A DNA stretch of 64,000 nucleotides, from the NCBI RefSeq assembly GCF_021530565.1, contig NZ_JAKGBI010000011.1, positions 1-64,000 of the forward strand. Reading direction: 5' to 3'. This DNA comes from Pseudoalteromonas sp. SMS1. GTDB taxonomy: Bacteria > Pseudomonadota > Gammaproteobacteria > Enterobacterales > Alteromonadaceae. Positions 16,964 through 27,415 of the stretch are shown one piece after another; position 1 is the first letter of the stretch; each line of letters starts with the position of its first letter. The notes beneath the pieces are model-generated. The model searched no databases and had not been told where the DNA came from. It saw only the letters and a list, made by a program, of their open reading frames with translations. The translations under genes and the position numbers were made by a program.

Positions 16964-18386
16964 TTTATTACTGCTCTTTGTAATAGCGTTTAGCTGCTCA
17001 GCAGCTAAACCATTGCCAAACCATCAACTGCCCAGTGTGAATTGCATAGATTATGCTTCCGTCACAAAAGTACCGAGCCCTTGTTTTCCTGCCGCGATTG
17101 GCGGGGGTCAGATAGGCAACGACCAAGGGTTTTTAACCTACTCACTTAAACAGTTTTATGCCATCAATTGGCCAACAGCAGAAGGCAAAACGATAACCAA
17201 CCCAATTAATCTGAGCCTAAGCTACAAACCATTTTGGTTTAATTGGCCGAGCTATAATGCCGCTGATCGCGACTTTTACTTGCCGTCCGATAACAAGCGC
17301 ATTCGAAAGTTTGTAAATGAGCATTGCTTTGGCTCAAATTTACCCCCTCAATTTCATACATTGCACGAAAATACACCGTTGCTCGTTGTATCTGCCTCTA
17401 AAAACCCTCAAGGTCAGGTGCTCTACGACAGGCAAAAAAAGCCCATTTATTATAAGACACATGTTAATTCAGCTGCTTTTCACACGATTACCCGCTCATC
17501 TGACGATATTCCACTAAGGCTACCTACAGGCTCAGAGCGTGCTTCATCGCAAAAACGCGGGGCTATCGTTCTTAAATCAGCATGGAAATTGGTGGATAGA
17601 AAAGATCCACACACTTACATCACAACACCAGCTTTGATTGTCTCTAGGCAGTCAAAATACAACTGTGTCCTAAAAGAACTCGCACTGATAGGCCTTCACG
17701 TCGCCAGTAAAATGGCTCCTTTAAGGTACAGCGAACGCTTTTACCAATATACAGATGCAACTAAGCGGACATTGTTAACTGCATCTTCTTGGTCTTGGGC
17801 TACATATGAGCACAAATTTAATGCACCAACAATCCGTGATTTAACAGACTTAGATTCAAGTAAAAGCACCTATTGGTCTCTCTTTAATACTGAAAATGTT
17901 GACTTCAATACAGCAAAAAAAACCTGCTTTAACAGTAATGGTGACTTCGATATAAACCTAAAAGCACAGGCTGCTTGTATCTTTAACAACCCTTTACTGT
18001 CCAACACCGCTATAACAAGATTAAAGCAACAAAACCGAGGTATTAAGATGGAAGACGTATCATTAGCGTCTTGTGAAAAGTGCGTGGCGTTAGATAAAAA
18101 TGGAAATTATGTTAAGCAATGCGATTACTTAGACAATACGGCTTGCAAGCCTGTATTTGATGCAAAAAATAGCTCATACAAACACTTACAGATACTAAGC
18201 AACTACATTTTAGGAGATGTACAATGGGTCGACTCCAGAGGTGTGCCTAGGCCAATTGTAAATAATCAAGGTGAAGCATTATTGAGGAATACAGCAGTAG
18301 AGCCATTCACGTTAGACTCAAATTGTGTTTCATGCCACACAAGTGCACAAGCAGGTGATTTTATGTTCTCTTTAGTGAACCGTTAA
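16947..18386 (+). CDS. Exported haem-motif (CxxCH) protein, paralog of the gene at 13443
   Basis: A 479-residue protein with signal peptide (LQLGSLLLLFVIAFSCSAA). One CxxCH site, CVSCHTSAQ, lies about 15 residues from the C terminus; two more Cys pairs (CEKC and a CDYLDNTAC region) lie about residues 373-395. Shared core with the upstream paralog: VLKSAWKLV, LALIGLHVA and WSWATYEHKF. The start overlaps the preceding gene by 17 bases. Probably a periplasmic c-type haem protein of unassigned family. Having two diverged copies in one cluster suggests they act as a pair or in series. Confidence 0.7.
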   Translation: MLQLGSLLLLFVIAFSCSAAKPLPNHQLPSVNCIDYASVTKVPSPCFPAAIGGGQIGNDQGFLTYSLKQFYAINWPTAEGKTITNPINLSLSYKPFWFNWPSYNAADRDFYLPSDNKRIRKFVNEHCFGSNLPPQFHTLHENTPLLVVSASKNPQGQVLYDRQKKPIYYKTHVNSAAFHTITRSSDDIPLRLPTGSERASSQKRGAIVLKSAWKLVDRKDPHTYITTPALIVSRQSKYNCVLKELALIGLHVASKMAPLRYSERFYQYTDATKRTLLTASSWSWATYEHKFNAPTIRDLTDLDSSKSTYWSLFNTENVDFNTAKKTCFNSNGDFDINLKAQAACIFNNPLLSNTAITRLKQQNRGIKMEDVSLASCEKCVALDKNGNYVKQCDYLDNTACKPVFDAKNSSYKHLQILSNYILGDVQWVDSRGVPRPIVNNQGEALLRNTAVEPFTLDSNCVSCHTSAQAGDFMFSLVNR

Positions 18387-18512
18387 ATTAGTTACGATCA
18401 CGGTAACATCACATAAAAATTAGAATTTGGGACATTGTTTATTTTTTCAGCCTCTCCTTTTATTCATTTAATTATGCCAAAATAACGCCAGACCAGCATA
18501 TAAGGACAATAT

Positions 18513-19118
18513 ATGAAAAAGATTCTTTGCCTAATTACGAGCTTGGGTTTACTAAGTTCTGTTAATCTTGCACACGCTGATGATTCAGGGTTCGGCGTCT
18601 CCGTGTTTGGTGGCTACTCGACTAATCATGACCTGACAACAAGCAAAAACTTCAAAATAGACCTTGAAGACAACAGTCATTTCGGTTTTTCTGCGGACCG
18701 TATCGTTAACAATACGCGATACGGACTGTTTTACAGCTTTAATGAAACAGAGTTTGCAGATAACGCTGTTGCTAAAGTCGATATGGAATACTTGCTATTT
18801 CAGAGTGCAATAGAGAGGCCAATTAGCCAGGACCTGAATTACTACGTTGGTGCTCAAATTGGTGTAAATAGAGTAACGCCAAACTTCGCAGAATCAGATG
18901 ATTTCTTTGCTTCAGGCCTATTTACCGGTGTTGATTACTCAGTTGGTGCGGGCTTCCATGCATTTACAGAGTTACGCTGGATGGCAACCATCGTGAAAAA
19001 CTCATCCTCTGTCGTGTGTGATGATGATCCGCAAACGACCGATAACTGTATTTGGCATTTTGATGGTGACGTATTAAACCAGTTTCAGCTAAGTGCGGGC
19101 ATTAACTACCGCTTTTAA
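18513..19118 (+). CDS. Outer-membrane beta-barrel protein
   Basis: A 201-residue protein with a signal peptide ending LAHADDSG and an AAGGACA ribosome site. Alternating hydrophobic strands (GFGVSVFGGYS, NTRYGLFYSF, LNYYVGAQIGVNRV, YSVGAGFHAFTELRW) and the C-terminal LSAGINYRF with a final Phe are the usual marks of a small eight-stranded barrel. One Cys pair (VVCDDDPQTTDNC) probably closes a loop. It lies 126 bases after the haem-protein gene and may have its own promoter. Its stop overlaps the stop of the convergent LysR gene by three bases. Confidence 0.75.
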   Translation: MKKILCLITSLGLLSSVNLAHADDSGFGVSVFGGYSTNHDLTTSKNFKIDLEDNSHFGFSADRIVNNTRYGLFYSFNETEFADNAVAKVDMEYLLFQSAIERPISQDLNYYVGAQIGVNRVTPNFAESDDFFASGLFTGVDYSVGAGFHAFTELRWMATIVKNSSSVVCDDDPQTTDNCIWHFDGDVLNQFQLSAGINYRF

Positions 19119-19996
19119 CTGCCTAAACTACGTTTCAACTCATCAATAAACAACCGCGTTTTATATGGAGTGAAGCTCGTGTTTGGGTAATACGCCCAAA
19201 GTTGCTTCACTTCAGATCTTAAGTTTGGTAACACTGGAACAAGCGCGCCCTGCTTTATTTCTCTTGCAACGTATCGCGGTGAGATAAAAATCAACCCCAT
19301 CCCCTGAACTGCCGCTTTCATCATGGCATCCAAGTGATCAGACACAAAGTTATAATTATTGAAATCAAATACCGTCCCATCCTCTAAGATTATGCCGCCT
19401 TTTTTTTGATAATAATTACTGAGCAGCATTCTATGCGATGCTAAATCGGCTACCGACTTTATTTCATCACACTGCGACAAATAACTTGGCGCACCAAATA
19501 ACATCATTTGGAAATCAATCAACCTAGTGCCTTTATGGGCAACCGAGTCAAACTCTTCATGGTATCGTGTGATGACTAGGTCATGCTCCAAGTCGGGTGG
19601 TGCACCTGGAGTCAATACATTTAAGTGAATCGTCAAATCAGGATATTGCTCTAAAAAACGTTTGATATTTGGCATTAAAACACTGCTGCCTATTGCTTGA
19701 GTCGCGGCAATTTTTAACGTGCCTTGCGGCTTTAAATCGCTGCCTTGCGCTTGCTCCAACATATCATCGAACTGGCCAACCCAAAGCCGTGCGTTGGGGA
19801 GAAATTGTATGCCATTTTCGTTCAAACTCACCTGTCTTGTAGTTCTTACAAACAGTGTTTGACCCAGCTGTTTTTCCAACCAATCAATTCTCTTACTCAT
19901 AGCCGATGCAGAAATTCCCACAATATCAGCCGCTTTCGTAAAGCTTTTCATGTCTGCCAACACAACAAAGCTACGAACAGCACTCAACCAGTCCAT
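19115..19996 (-). CDS. LysR family transcriptional regulator
   Basis: A 293-residue LysR-type regulator. The N-terminal winged HTH is clear: FVVLADMKSFTKAADIVGIS, ASAMSKRIDWLEKQLGQTLF and VRTTRQVSLNENG. The substrate domain (about 90-290) starts LKIAATQAIGSSVLMPNIKRF. It reads divergently from the MFS exporter with about a 105-base gap, the arrangement expected if it controls that gene and itself. The ligand is unknown. Confidence 0.92.
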   Translation of the reverse strand: MDWLSAVRSFVVLADMKSFTKAADIVGISASAMSKRIDWLEKQLGQTLFVRTTRQVSLNENGIQFLPNARLWVGQFDDMLEQAQGSDLKPQGTLKIAATQAIGSSVLMPNIKRFLEQYPDLTIHLNVLTPGAPPDLEHDLVITRYHEEFDSVAHKGTRLIDFQMMLFGAPSYLSQCDEIKSVADLASHRMLLSNYYQKKGGIILEDGTVFDFNNYNFVSDHLDAMMKAAVQGMGLIFISPRYVAREIKQGALVPVLPNLRSEVKQLWAYYPNTSFTPYKTRLFIDELKRSLGS

Positions 19997-20101
19997 ATTA
20001 TTTCCTATTAAGAAAAAGTCTTTTAATTATTACCTTATTTTTAGGACATTAAAAGCACGCTATATTAGTCCGGTCTTTTGCAATGGTCACCTTGGAGAGC
20101 C

Positions 20102-21304
20102 ATGAACAGGTACATCGCCTTAGCTGCCTTATTAACCGCTTGCTCTCAGCTTGCCAGTCAAATTTTTATGCCTGTCTTGCCGGATATTGCAGACAGTTTG
20201 TCCTTATCCGCTGGTGCCAGTCAGGCAATCATTATTAGTTTTTTTCTATCTTTGGGATCTGCGCAATTGCTTGTTGGACCTCTGTGTGACAAATACGGAG
20301 AACGACCAATATTTGTCACAGGCCAAGTCATACTCATAATTGGCACTGGGATTTGTGCTTTAGCTCAAGATCCCAACAGCTTTATGGTTGGACGCGTATT
20401 ACAAGGTGTGGGCTGTGCAGCACCGATTTTAGTTAGCCGTGCCGTATTATATGCGTGTTTTCAGGGAGCAAAGCTGCATAGCGCAATGGGCACGCTCGCT
20501 ATTTCAGCAAGCGTAGTCGCACTGACAACGCCATTAATCGCAGGTACACTGGCCGAGCAATTCTCTTGGCAAGGCATGTCATTTGTTTTAATTGGTTTTT
20601 ACATCTGTATCTTTATCTTTGGTCTAGCCGTCTTTCCAAAGCCTGAGAAAAAAGTCGTATCACTGCGCCCTAACGCCTTGATAATATCGTATAAAAATAT
20701 TGCAAAAAGCCCTGCCTTTATTCCCGTTGCGTCTCTAAAGTGGGCACCCACATTTTTGTATTTAACCTTACAGCTCTATTTACCTTTTTTCTTGCGCAAC
20801 GAATTTGCTTTTACCTCAGAGCAAATTGGTCAAGCGATGATGATTTCTATGTCTGGATTGTTGATAGGGTCAACACTTGCCAAATTTATGCAAAAGCGCA
20901 CGCATCATTTGCAAATCGCTATTTACTTGTGGCCAGCACTGCCAACCAGTGCCCTGACCTTTTTATTACTTAGTGAACATGTATATGCTGTTATTTTTGC
21001 TCACTGCGCCATCATGTTTATTTTTGGTAGTTATTTCCCAAGTTATATGTATTACGTTGGCTATTTTTATAAGTCTCGTTCAAGCACTGCCAATGCTCTT
21101 GTTGGCGCTACCGAATTGCTTTTATTTTCGAGTATTGCATGGGCCGCCAACCAGTACTTGATTTCTGGCCCTGAATCCATTGCCCTGTTGACAGCGGGGT
21201 GTGCATTCTTTGTTCTGGTTTGTTTAAGGGCGCTTAAAAAGTTAAGCAATATAAAAATTGCGCATAAAGGAGATGAGTTATGCAATTCGAAACAGCACGG
21301 TTAA
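20102..21304 (+). CDS. MFS drug-resistance transporter, Bcr/CflA-like
   Basis: About 400 residues with 12 predicted membrane helices. The ATG at 20102 (MNRYIALAALLTACSQLASQ) follows GGAG; a longer frame to 20078 has a poor site. Motif A of the DHA1 family is present as LLVGPLCDKYGERP near residue 58, and IFMPVLPDIADSL near the N terminus is characteristic of Bcr/CflA exporters. It is divergent from a LysR gene, its likely regulator. The stop lies inside the next gene (GNAT at 21280), so the two are coupled. Substrate unknown; it probably exports a small toxic compound. Confidence 0.88.
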   Translation: MNRYIALAALLTACSQLASQIFMPVLPDIADSLSLSAGASQAIIISFFLSLGSAQLLVGPLCDKYGERPIFVTGQVILIIGTGICALAQDPNSFMVGRVLQGVGCAAPILVSRAVLYACFQGAKLHSAMGTLAISASVVALTTPLIAGTLAEQFSWQGMSFVLIGFYICIFIFGLAVFPKPEKKVVSLRPNALIISYKNIAKSPAFIPVASLKWAPTFLYLTLQLYLPFFLRNEFAFTSEQIGQAMMISMSGLLIGSTLAKFMQKRTHHLQIAIYLWPALPTSALTFLLLSEHVYAVIFAHCAIMFIFGSYFPSYMYYVGYFYKSRSSTANALVGATELLLFSSIAWAANQYLISGPESIALLTAGCAFFVLVCLRALKKLSNIKIAHKGDELCNSKQHG

Positions 21305-21810
21305 TCATTAGGCCACTCCAATATGACGACTTGAATGATGTATATGAGTCGCGAAAAAACCCAGAAACATCAAAGTATATTGGACCCCCAGCATCACGTA
21401 AAGAGGCCGAAAAGCGGATTGAAGAAGCGTTATTACCATGGCGTGAAACCGATCACCACAGATTGATGCTCGCCATTATCTGTAAAACAACTCGCCAATT
21501 TATCGGCGAATTAGTCTTCAAATATGTTCATAAAAACTGCAATATCGGTGAAATTGGGTATCGTCTCAGTTCACAGCACATAGGAAAAGGATATGCATTT
21601 GAAGCGACTCACGAGTTCATTCGATGCTTATTCGATAGATTTTCGCTCAATAAAATTAACGCAATTTGCGCTACCGACAATCAAGCTTCTTGGCAGCTGA
21701 TGGAAAAGCTCGGCATGAAAAAAGAGGGACTGTTAAGAGAAAATATGTATTTACACGGCCAATATCAGGATAGTTTTATTTACTCGATACTAAAGCGAGA
21801 GATGCAATAA
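21280..21810 (+). CDS. GNAT acetyltransferase, RimJ/RimL type
   Basis: A 176-residue protein, LIIRPLQYDDLNDVYESRKNP at the start, EIGYRLSSQHIGKGYAFEAT for the acetyl-CoA loop near residue 95, and CATDNQASWQLMEKLGMKKEG for the C-terminal strand-helix. AAGGAG is seven bases before the ATG, which overlaps the MFS gene by 25 bases. RimJ/RimL-type enzymes acetylate protein N termini or small amines. Coupling with an exporter suggests a joint resistance function, but this is inference. Confidence 0.9.
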   Translation: MQFETARLIIRPLQYDDLNDVYESRKNPETSKYIGPPASRKEAEKRIEEALLPWRETDHHRLMLAIICKTTRQFIGELVFKYVHKNCNIGEIGYRLSSQHIGKGYAFEATHEFIRCLFDRFSLNKINAICATDNQASWQLMEKLGMKKEGLLRENMYLHGQYQDSFIYSILKREMQ

Positions 21811-21975
21811 TAGATAAAAATGTACACCTGTTTGCATGGTTTTACTTAGATTGAATATCTTTAAACTAATCATCTATTTGGTGCTGTCTATTCTGGTTAA
21901 ATTCTTTTAAACTCAATTACACAGGTCACAAAACAACATCTATACTGTTTAAGAGCTATGTAGTTGGAGGCATCT

Positions 21976-23928
21976 ATGAGAATGCGACAGAAGCTGATCG
22001 GCAGCTTTGTACTAACAGTCATTATTCCTATTCTTGCAATATCAATAATGAGTATCACCCGCACTAAGCAGGAGTCGAACACCAGCTTTATTGCAACCTC
22101 TGATAATGAAATCAGACAGGTTGAAAACGCGTTCATTTTATTCTTCGACCAAATGAAGAACAACGCACGCTTTTTGGCGCAAAGCCAAGCGGTAGTTAAT
22201 GTTGCCGAAGATACTACGACCTACTTTGGTGATGAAAAAATGATGATGCCAGAGTCCTCTGGAGACGAAGAAGCCGCCATATTCAAACTATTCGAAAGCT
22301 TTGGCGTTACTCATCCGGAACTATTGTTTGTTTATTTGGGGACCGAACAAGGTGGGTTTATTCAATACCCAGCAGAGCCACTAGGTGGCTATGACCCAAG
22401 AAAAAGACCTTGGTATCAAGAAGTTACGCAGTCTTCATCCGATGTGGTGATCACAGAACCATATCAAGGGGTAACTGGACAAGCAATGGTATCAATTGCA
22501 ACGGCAATTAAACGCACAGGTTCGCTTGTGGGCGTACAGTCTCTGGATGTCACATTGGCCACGTTGACCGACATCGTCAGTAATATTCGGCTGGGCCAAA
22601 CTGGTTACCTGATGTTGTTGGATGGCAATGGCACCATTTTGGCCGACCCTAAAAACCCCGACAGTAACTTCAAAAATATTACCTCTTTAAGCGGGGCTAA
22701 ATACCAAGCAATCAACCAAAACTCTGATGATGCACTAATCCATATTGATACTGGGGACAAAATTCTTCAAGCGAGAAGGTATCACTCCAAAGCCTTAAAC
22801 TGGACATTTATCGCGCTAATTGAAGAAGATGAGATTCTCTCTTCAGCCTATGCCATGTCTTACAACATAGGGATTATTTCAATTGTAATGCTGGTGCTAT
22901 TCGTATTTATCGCTATCGCGCTGGCAAACAAAATCGTTTACCCCATCGAAATGGTCTCAGATGGACTCAAAGAAATTGCCCAAGGTGAAGGTAACTTGTC
23001 GAAAAGATTAAAGGTAATAGGGAATGATGAAATAAGTGAACTTGCTTCATGGTTTAATCAGTTTTTGAACTCTATCAACGGACTGGTTCGTGATATAAAA
23101 AGTAATGCAAGTAACCTAAACGCCCAAGCACAGCAATCCCATGGCAGTGTTGATGAAATTCGTAGCCAATGTCATCACCAAGCCAGTACGTCTCAGCAGA
23201 CAGCAGAGCATACGCAAGCTATGGAAAATATGGCCATGACCGTTAACGACAATTGCACGCAAGCACTGCATGAAATTTCAAATACGGACGATCATGCAAA
23301 GCAAGGTAACGCACTCATACAAAATACGGTAAGCCAGGTCGCAACACTCAATGACTCTCTCGATAGCTCGGCCAATGCAATGAATGAACTGGAAGGACAA
23401 AGCAAAGACATCACAAATATTCTGGAAGTAATTAGAACCATCGCCGAGCAAACCAACCTACTCGCGTTAAACGCTGCCATTGAGGCTGCGCGAGCGGGAG
23501 AACAAGGCCGTGGTTTTGCTGTTGTCGCAGATGAAGTCCGTACGCTGGCGCAACGTTCACACGACGCCACGCAAGATATCGAAAAAGTACTTACAAAACT
23601 GACTGACCAAACTCGCGCAGTGTCAAAACACATGACGTTGAGCGTAGAAGAGTCGAAGACAGCGATAGAGCAATCTGAACAAGCCCATCGGGCATTTGAA
23701 GAAATTGCTGCATCCATTGAAAGAGTGAAGCCAATCATTGCCAATATATCCGACCAAGCGGAGCAACAAGGTACCTACGCAAGTGATAGTAAGACACAAA
23801 TTGAAGGTATTAATCAATCTATACACCAAGTCAGTGGTTCTGCGGATTCTCTATATGACGGCGCTAAACAATTGGTTAAATTTGCCAACAACCTTGACGA
23901 ATTGGTTGGGCGATTTAATGTGGACTAG
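21976..23928 (+). CDS. Methyl-accepting chemotaxis protein with dCache sensor
   Basis: About 650 residues. The ATG at 21976 has GGAGG five bases upstream. First membrane helix about 9-29, then a periplasmic dCache-type sensor to about 290 ([12 protein letters not shown] and [17 protein letters not shown] are the usual Cache strands), second helix about 300-320, HAMP, and a long signalling coiled coil. The hairpin tip [19 protein letters not shown] near 490 is highly conserved. No C-terminal CheR pentapeptide is visible. It stands alone between two hairpins or spacers. The pattern of the sensor suggests an amino-acid or small-organic ligand. Confidence 0.93.
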   Translation: MRMRQKLIGSFVLTVIIPILAISIMSITRTKQESNTSFIATSDNEIRQVENAFILFFDQMKNNARFLAQSQAVVNVAEDTTTYFGDEKMMMPESSGDEEAAIFKLFESFGVTHPELLFVYLGTEQGGFIQYPAEPLGGYDPRKRPWYQEVTQSSSDVVITEPYQGVTGQAMVSIATAIKRTGSLVGVQSLDVTLATLTDIVSNIRLGQTGYLMLLDGNGTILADPKNPDSNFKNITSLSGAKYQAINQNSDDALIHIDTGDKILQARRYHSKALNWTFIALIEEDEILSSAYAMSYNIGIISIVMLVLFVFIAIALANKIVYPIEMVSDGLKEIAQGEGNLSKRLKVIGNDEISELASWFNQFLNSINGLVRDIKSNASNLNAQAQQSHGSVDEIRSQCHHQASTSQQTAEHTQAMENMAMTVNDNCTQALHEISNTDDHAKQGNALIQNTVSQVATLNDSLDSSANAMNELEGQSKDITNILEVIRTIAEQTNLLALNAAIEAARAGEQGRGFAVVADEVRTLAQRSHDATQDIEKVLTKLTDQTRAVSKHMTLSVEESKTAIEQSEQAHRAFEEIAASIERVKPIIANISDQAEQQGTYASDSKTQIEGINQSIHQVSGSADSLYDGAKQLVKFANNLDELVGRFNVD

Positions 23929-23959
23929 AGCCAAGTATTAACAGCGCAAAAATAAAGCA

Positions 23960-23990
23960 GTTGTTGTGGCCATAACTTGGCCGCAACAAC
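23960..23990. terminator. Strong hairpin after the chemoreceptor gene
   Basis: GTTGTTG-T-GGCC pairs with GGCC-G-CAACAAC around a seven-base loop, 32 bases after the stop. No T run follows on the plus strand; the minus-strand side is moderately T-rich. It is probably a transcript end but not a textbook intrinsic terminator. Confidence 0.45.
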
Positions 23991-24147
23991 CAGTGACCGG
24001 CATTATGTGCAATCACTCAGCATGCGTAGCCTGCATAAAAACCATTTGAGCACCTATAAGCGATTCATAAATATTTGAAATCGCCTGTAATTAAATACAA
24101 CGACCCCATTGAACACTTGTTTTGATAAACTGTTCGCTAAATTTGTC

Positions 24148-24516
24148 ATGAATGCCCATATGTTTGATATTCAATTAAATAGTTTTATTCGCCGTGTTGA
24201 ACAGGCAAACGAATTTAAAGCCCTGATAAAATCGTCAGGTGCTCAATTAAACCGAAAAGGTCGTTCACGACACTGGCGGCTAGCTGGCAACTGGTCACAA
24301 TTTGAATTCATTATTCATCATGCCCAACTACGCGATGAGCCGAGCTGGCAATGGGTGATTGCGCAATTGAGTGAGTATAAACCTAAGCCCAATATGGCGG
24401 ATTTAGTGGCGATAGTAAGGCACAACCCAACTATCACACTACAACAGCTCATCACCGAAACTGATTGCACGCTGGTCGAAGCCAGAAAGGCTTTTGATAT
24501 TGTGGCGTGGGAATAA
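24148..24516 (+). CDS. RRF_GI-like (PF12614) small protein
   Basis: About 122 residues. The start is uncertain: ATG at 24148 or 24160 gives the expected N terminus (MFDIQLNSFIRRVEQ), while the frame is open to a TTG at 24109. No strong ribosome site. Features: FKALIKSSGAQLNRKGRSRHW, a central amphipathic part, and a C-terminal helix-turn-helix-like end (TLQQLITETDCTLVEARKAFD). This matches my memory of the RRF_GI family, described as a ribosome-recycling-factor-like protein of Vibrio and relatives; the functional claim is weak. It has no clear operon partner. Confidence 0.6.
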   Translation: MNAHMFDIQLNSFIRRVEQANEFKALIKSSGAQLNRKGRSRHWRLAGNWSQFEFIIHHAQLRDEPSWQWVIAQLSEYKPKPNMADLVAIVRHNPTITLQQLITETDCTLVEARKAFDIVAWE

Positions 24517-25005
24517 CAATTACATCTAACGATTTATAATTAAATCAAAGCCTTATCCACAAGACATACTGACCATCAATGAGAGGGCAGAATCGTCATG
24601 CATTTACCCTGTTTGACGTGATTTGCCCGCCATTCTATCTCGAATAAGCTCAGAAGTTACCGAATGCAAATAGTGACACATGTAAGTGGAATGGATAAAT
24701 TTGAACCGCATCACCGCGCGCAACTTCGTCAAGGTTTGCAATATTGATAAAATCACTTTTTTATGACTGCACACTTTTTTGTTGTTACTTCAGTCAAACT
24801 GATACGCACTGACTTCAAATCCCAAATAACACAAATTAATTATGATGAAATGACAGGCATAGTGCGGCGCCAAAGTGCGCTTCTAAAGTATGTCAGCCCA
24901 ACCATCTAATGACCTTAAAAGAAAAGCAGCAACTCTTACAATGAAAGCATCAGACCCACTACCAAACACTTTATAACACTCACCCGTATATTCAGAACGG
25001 AATGG
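24517..25005. other. 489-base stretch without a recognised gene
   Basis: Lies between the RRF_GI-like gene and the stop of the leftward gene at 25006. I find no open frame with a ribosome site, no RNA gene and no convincing terminator. A 22-codon frame starting ATGAGAGGG near 24579 has no ribosome site. It may be the remnant of a lost gene. Confidence 0.4.
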
Positions 25006-26055
25006 TTACTCTTTAGCACCAGCTAACTTCTCCAAAAATGCCAAACTCGCCAACTCTTTTTCATCCGGTGTGTATGGCGCCCGATCTAGTTGTGACATAT
25101 CAACTCCCAATAGAGGCGCTTCCATGATATCGCTGGTGCCATAGCGAGTCCCTTCCCCAGGGATAGATGACATCCGCTCTACCACAAATGTTTTCAAGTT
25201 GAGTGCTTTGGTGTTCTGCGGTATCACGCTTTGGTGTGCTTTAAGTGTGATTAGCTCCAAGCCAGATCCCAATTTACTTTTACTCACTAAATGAGCCAGC
25301 GGCACGTCGCCCTCATAAAGATTGGCTCGCACACGATAAATGCCAGCCTCTTGAACATCCAACTGCAATGAAATCAACAAATCACTTTGCTCAACACGCG
25401 TACTGACCACGCTAAGCAAGCGCGCACTTGGCTGCAAATATTTTGCATGGGCAACCAAAATAACTTCTTCGCCATTAATATCAGCAGTGGCTTTAATGCT
25501 GATGTCGCCGACAGGTAAATGTATCGCTGTCAGTTTTGCTTGAGCACGCCCGCCAATCATATGCATTTCAGTGCTGTGAAGCACTTTCTTTGCGCCAACG
25601 ATACCTACGTGTAATTGCGCACTTTGAATATCCCCCCCTTCTAAACTGACTTCGACAGATTCTGGTTTAATATACCTAAATTTGTTTAAAGACAGAGAGA
25701 CAGATTGTTCTTGCCCAATTAAAGGGGTAGACACAGGGATAAATTTATTAGGATGAAGCCTATCCTCATCATTGGCGGTGAGCGGTTGTGAGTATGGTGC
25801 AAACTTCAATGACTCACGAAAACCAATCGCTATATTCTGAGCCGCCGTTTCTACTTGCATTTTTTCAATGGGGTCATTTTGCGAGTCTTTCACTTCTTCA
25901 GATACAATCACTGCTGGAGCCAATTTGGGCGAAGGTGCCATCAGTGTCACTTCTTTCTCCATCATGGACTCTGCGCTTACTTCAGGCGTCATTGAAAGCC
26001 AGATGAAAAGTGCGATTAACGCACTTATCATCATTGATAAAACCAGAATTCTCAT
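25006..26055 (-). CDS. Membrane-anchored protein with Ig-like region, unknown
   Basis: About 349 residues. The ATG at 26055 (MRILVLSMMISALIALFIWL) gives an uncleaved N-terminal anchor; a TTG start at 26082 would overlap the upstream gene by 20 bases. After a Pro/Glu-rich linker, the chain is mostly beta, with strands such as VSLSLNKFRYIKPESVEVSL and LLISLQLDVQEAGIYRVRA, the latter like an Ig or DUF4785-type domain. Seven bases follow the lipase-like gene, so the two are one operon; it could be a periplasmic partner or folding factor for that enzyme. No motif of the classic lipase foldase is visible. Confidence 0.6.
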   Translation of the reverse strand: MRILVLSMMISALIALFIWLSMTPEVSAESMMEKEVTLMAPSPKLAPAVIVSEEVKDSQNDPIEKMQVETAAQNIAIGFRESLKFAPYSQPLTANDEDRLHPNKFIPVSTPLIGQEQSVSLSLNKFRYIKPESVEVSLEGGDIQSAQLHVGIVGAKKVLHSTEMHMIGGRAQAKLTAIHLPVGDISIKATADINGEEVILVAHAKYLQPSARLLSVVSTRVEQSDLLISLQLDVQEAGIYRVRANLYEGDVPLAHLVSKSKLGSGLELITLKAHQSVIPQNTKALNLKTFVVERMSSIPGEGTRYGTSDIMEAPLLGVDMSQLDRAPYTPDEKELASLAFLEKLAGAKE

Positions 26056-26062
26056 GATTTTA

Positions 26063-27118
26063 TTACTCAGGTAAAGCTGCAAACATCAATGCAGACATAC
26101 TGTTGTTATCCGAATGACGTACATAAGTGTATTGCTTTTTCCAAAGCCAGAAGCCTTCATTTTTTGTGTAAGTATCAAAAGCAACGCGCTTGTTTGGTGC
26201 AATATCAATGGCAGTATTCGCCGCTGTGACCTTCCCTTTCGCATTATCAATGATAATAGAAAGATGGTCATAGTTGTCGCTCATAAGCATCGGATAGTGG
26301 TAAGGTAAAAAGTGTCTAACCCCTTTGTCCTGCGTACCGACTTTGCCATCAGTGGCAATATTCAAACTGCAGCTGTCAAAAGACCCAGCCTGATTGGCAC
26401 CACATGCAGAATGTGTTGCAACAACACTGTCGTCTTTACCGGGTAAAAACAACTTCGTTGCACCTAAAAATAAATCGCCATCGGCAACAAAACGTAGTCT
26501 TGGTGTGCGGCTATCAGGAAAGCTGGCAATTTGGCGGGCATTATTGACTTTTAAATCATTCAGCACGCCGAGCGTTTCACCAATTGAACGCCCTAACCAC
26601 GCTCTAATTGCCGCTTCTGTCAGTGGGTTAGATGCGCCATTTGCAACATTCACAGCGACATCTGCAAGTTCACTGCCACCACCAGCGCCAGCAACATCAA
26701 ATGTAGCCACAATATTCAAAGGTTGCAGCCCTGCATTCTCTAGCCAGTTTGCTTGATTATCAATAATATATCTCGCGATCAAGTCGCCTGTTGAATGAGT
26801 TAAAAAAATACAGCCAGAGGCACATGTTCCCTGCTCTGACATTTTTTTCAATTTAGGCCAAAGATAATCACTGGCAATCTTTCCTTCGACTCGTTCGAAG
26901 GAAGGCCAATCAATGCGTTCATCAGCTAGGGCGCCCCAATAGTCCGCCCAGTAGGACTCTGCGTCGCTTTCTAATTTGCCTGAATCAATGGTAAACAGCT
27001 GCTGAGCTTGAAAACCATGGATCAAAACAGTCTTATATGCTTTTGCTTTAGTATGCGTACTTACGCACAGTATCGTTACTAAAAAACTAATAATGAGTAT
27101 GTGGTTTGGTAATTTCAC
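26063..27118 (-). CDS. Exported lipase/esterase-like alpha/beta hydrolase
   Basis: A 351-residue protein with a signal peptide (LPNHILIISFLVTILCVSTHTKA). TVLIHGFQ near residue 31 is the oxyanion-hole strand; FLTHSTGDLIARYII near 105 contains the nucleophile elbow H-S-T-G, a variant of GxSxG in which the first Gly is His-preceding Thr, so the catalytic Ser is likely the S of THSTG. A Gly-rich DVAGAGGGSELADVA follows, as in lipases that act on lipid aggregates. Asp and His of the triad lie plausibly in VADGDLF and DNYDHLS. It is the first gene of a two-gene leftward unit. Confidence 0.75.
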   Translation of the reverse strand: MKLPNHILIISFLVTILCVSTHTKAKAYKTVLIHGFQAQQLFTIDSGKLESDAESYWADYWGALADERIDWPSFERVEGKIASDYLWPKLKKMSEQGTCASGCIFLTHSTGDLIARYIIDNQANWLENAGLQPLNIVATFDVAGAGGGSELADVAVNVANGASNPLTEAAIRAWLGRSIGETLGVLNDLKVNNARQIASFPDSRTPRLRFVADGDLFLGATKLFLPGKDDSVVATHSACGANQAGSFDSCSLNIATDGKVGTQDKGVRHFLPYHYPMLMSDNYDHLSIIIDNAKGKVTAANTAIDIAPNKRVAFDTYTKNEGFWLWKKQYTYVRHSDNNSMSALMFAALPE

Positions 27119-27415
27119 TATTTATGCTCCTATTGTTGTATCCAATACGCCAACACACAACATAACTTCGTGTTCAACTCATCAAGGTTTATCAAGTAAA
27201 TACTCAAAAATCAAACTTTATAAACAATTTTGTTACGTATTTATTAACTAAAATGCATCTAAAGTTTATGAAAAACTGGTCTAATGTCTTGATTTATAGA
27301 TGTATAAAATTCAACCACCCAAAGTCCTAATCGGGTACTTTAATTTTGAAATATAATGGCAGAAAGGTTAATTTAGGGCCTCCGAGAGGTGAGAGGCCGT
27401 GTGAGAGTGAAAAAA

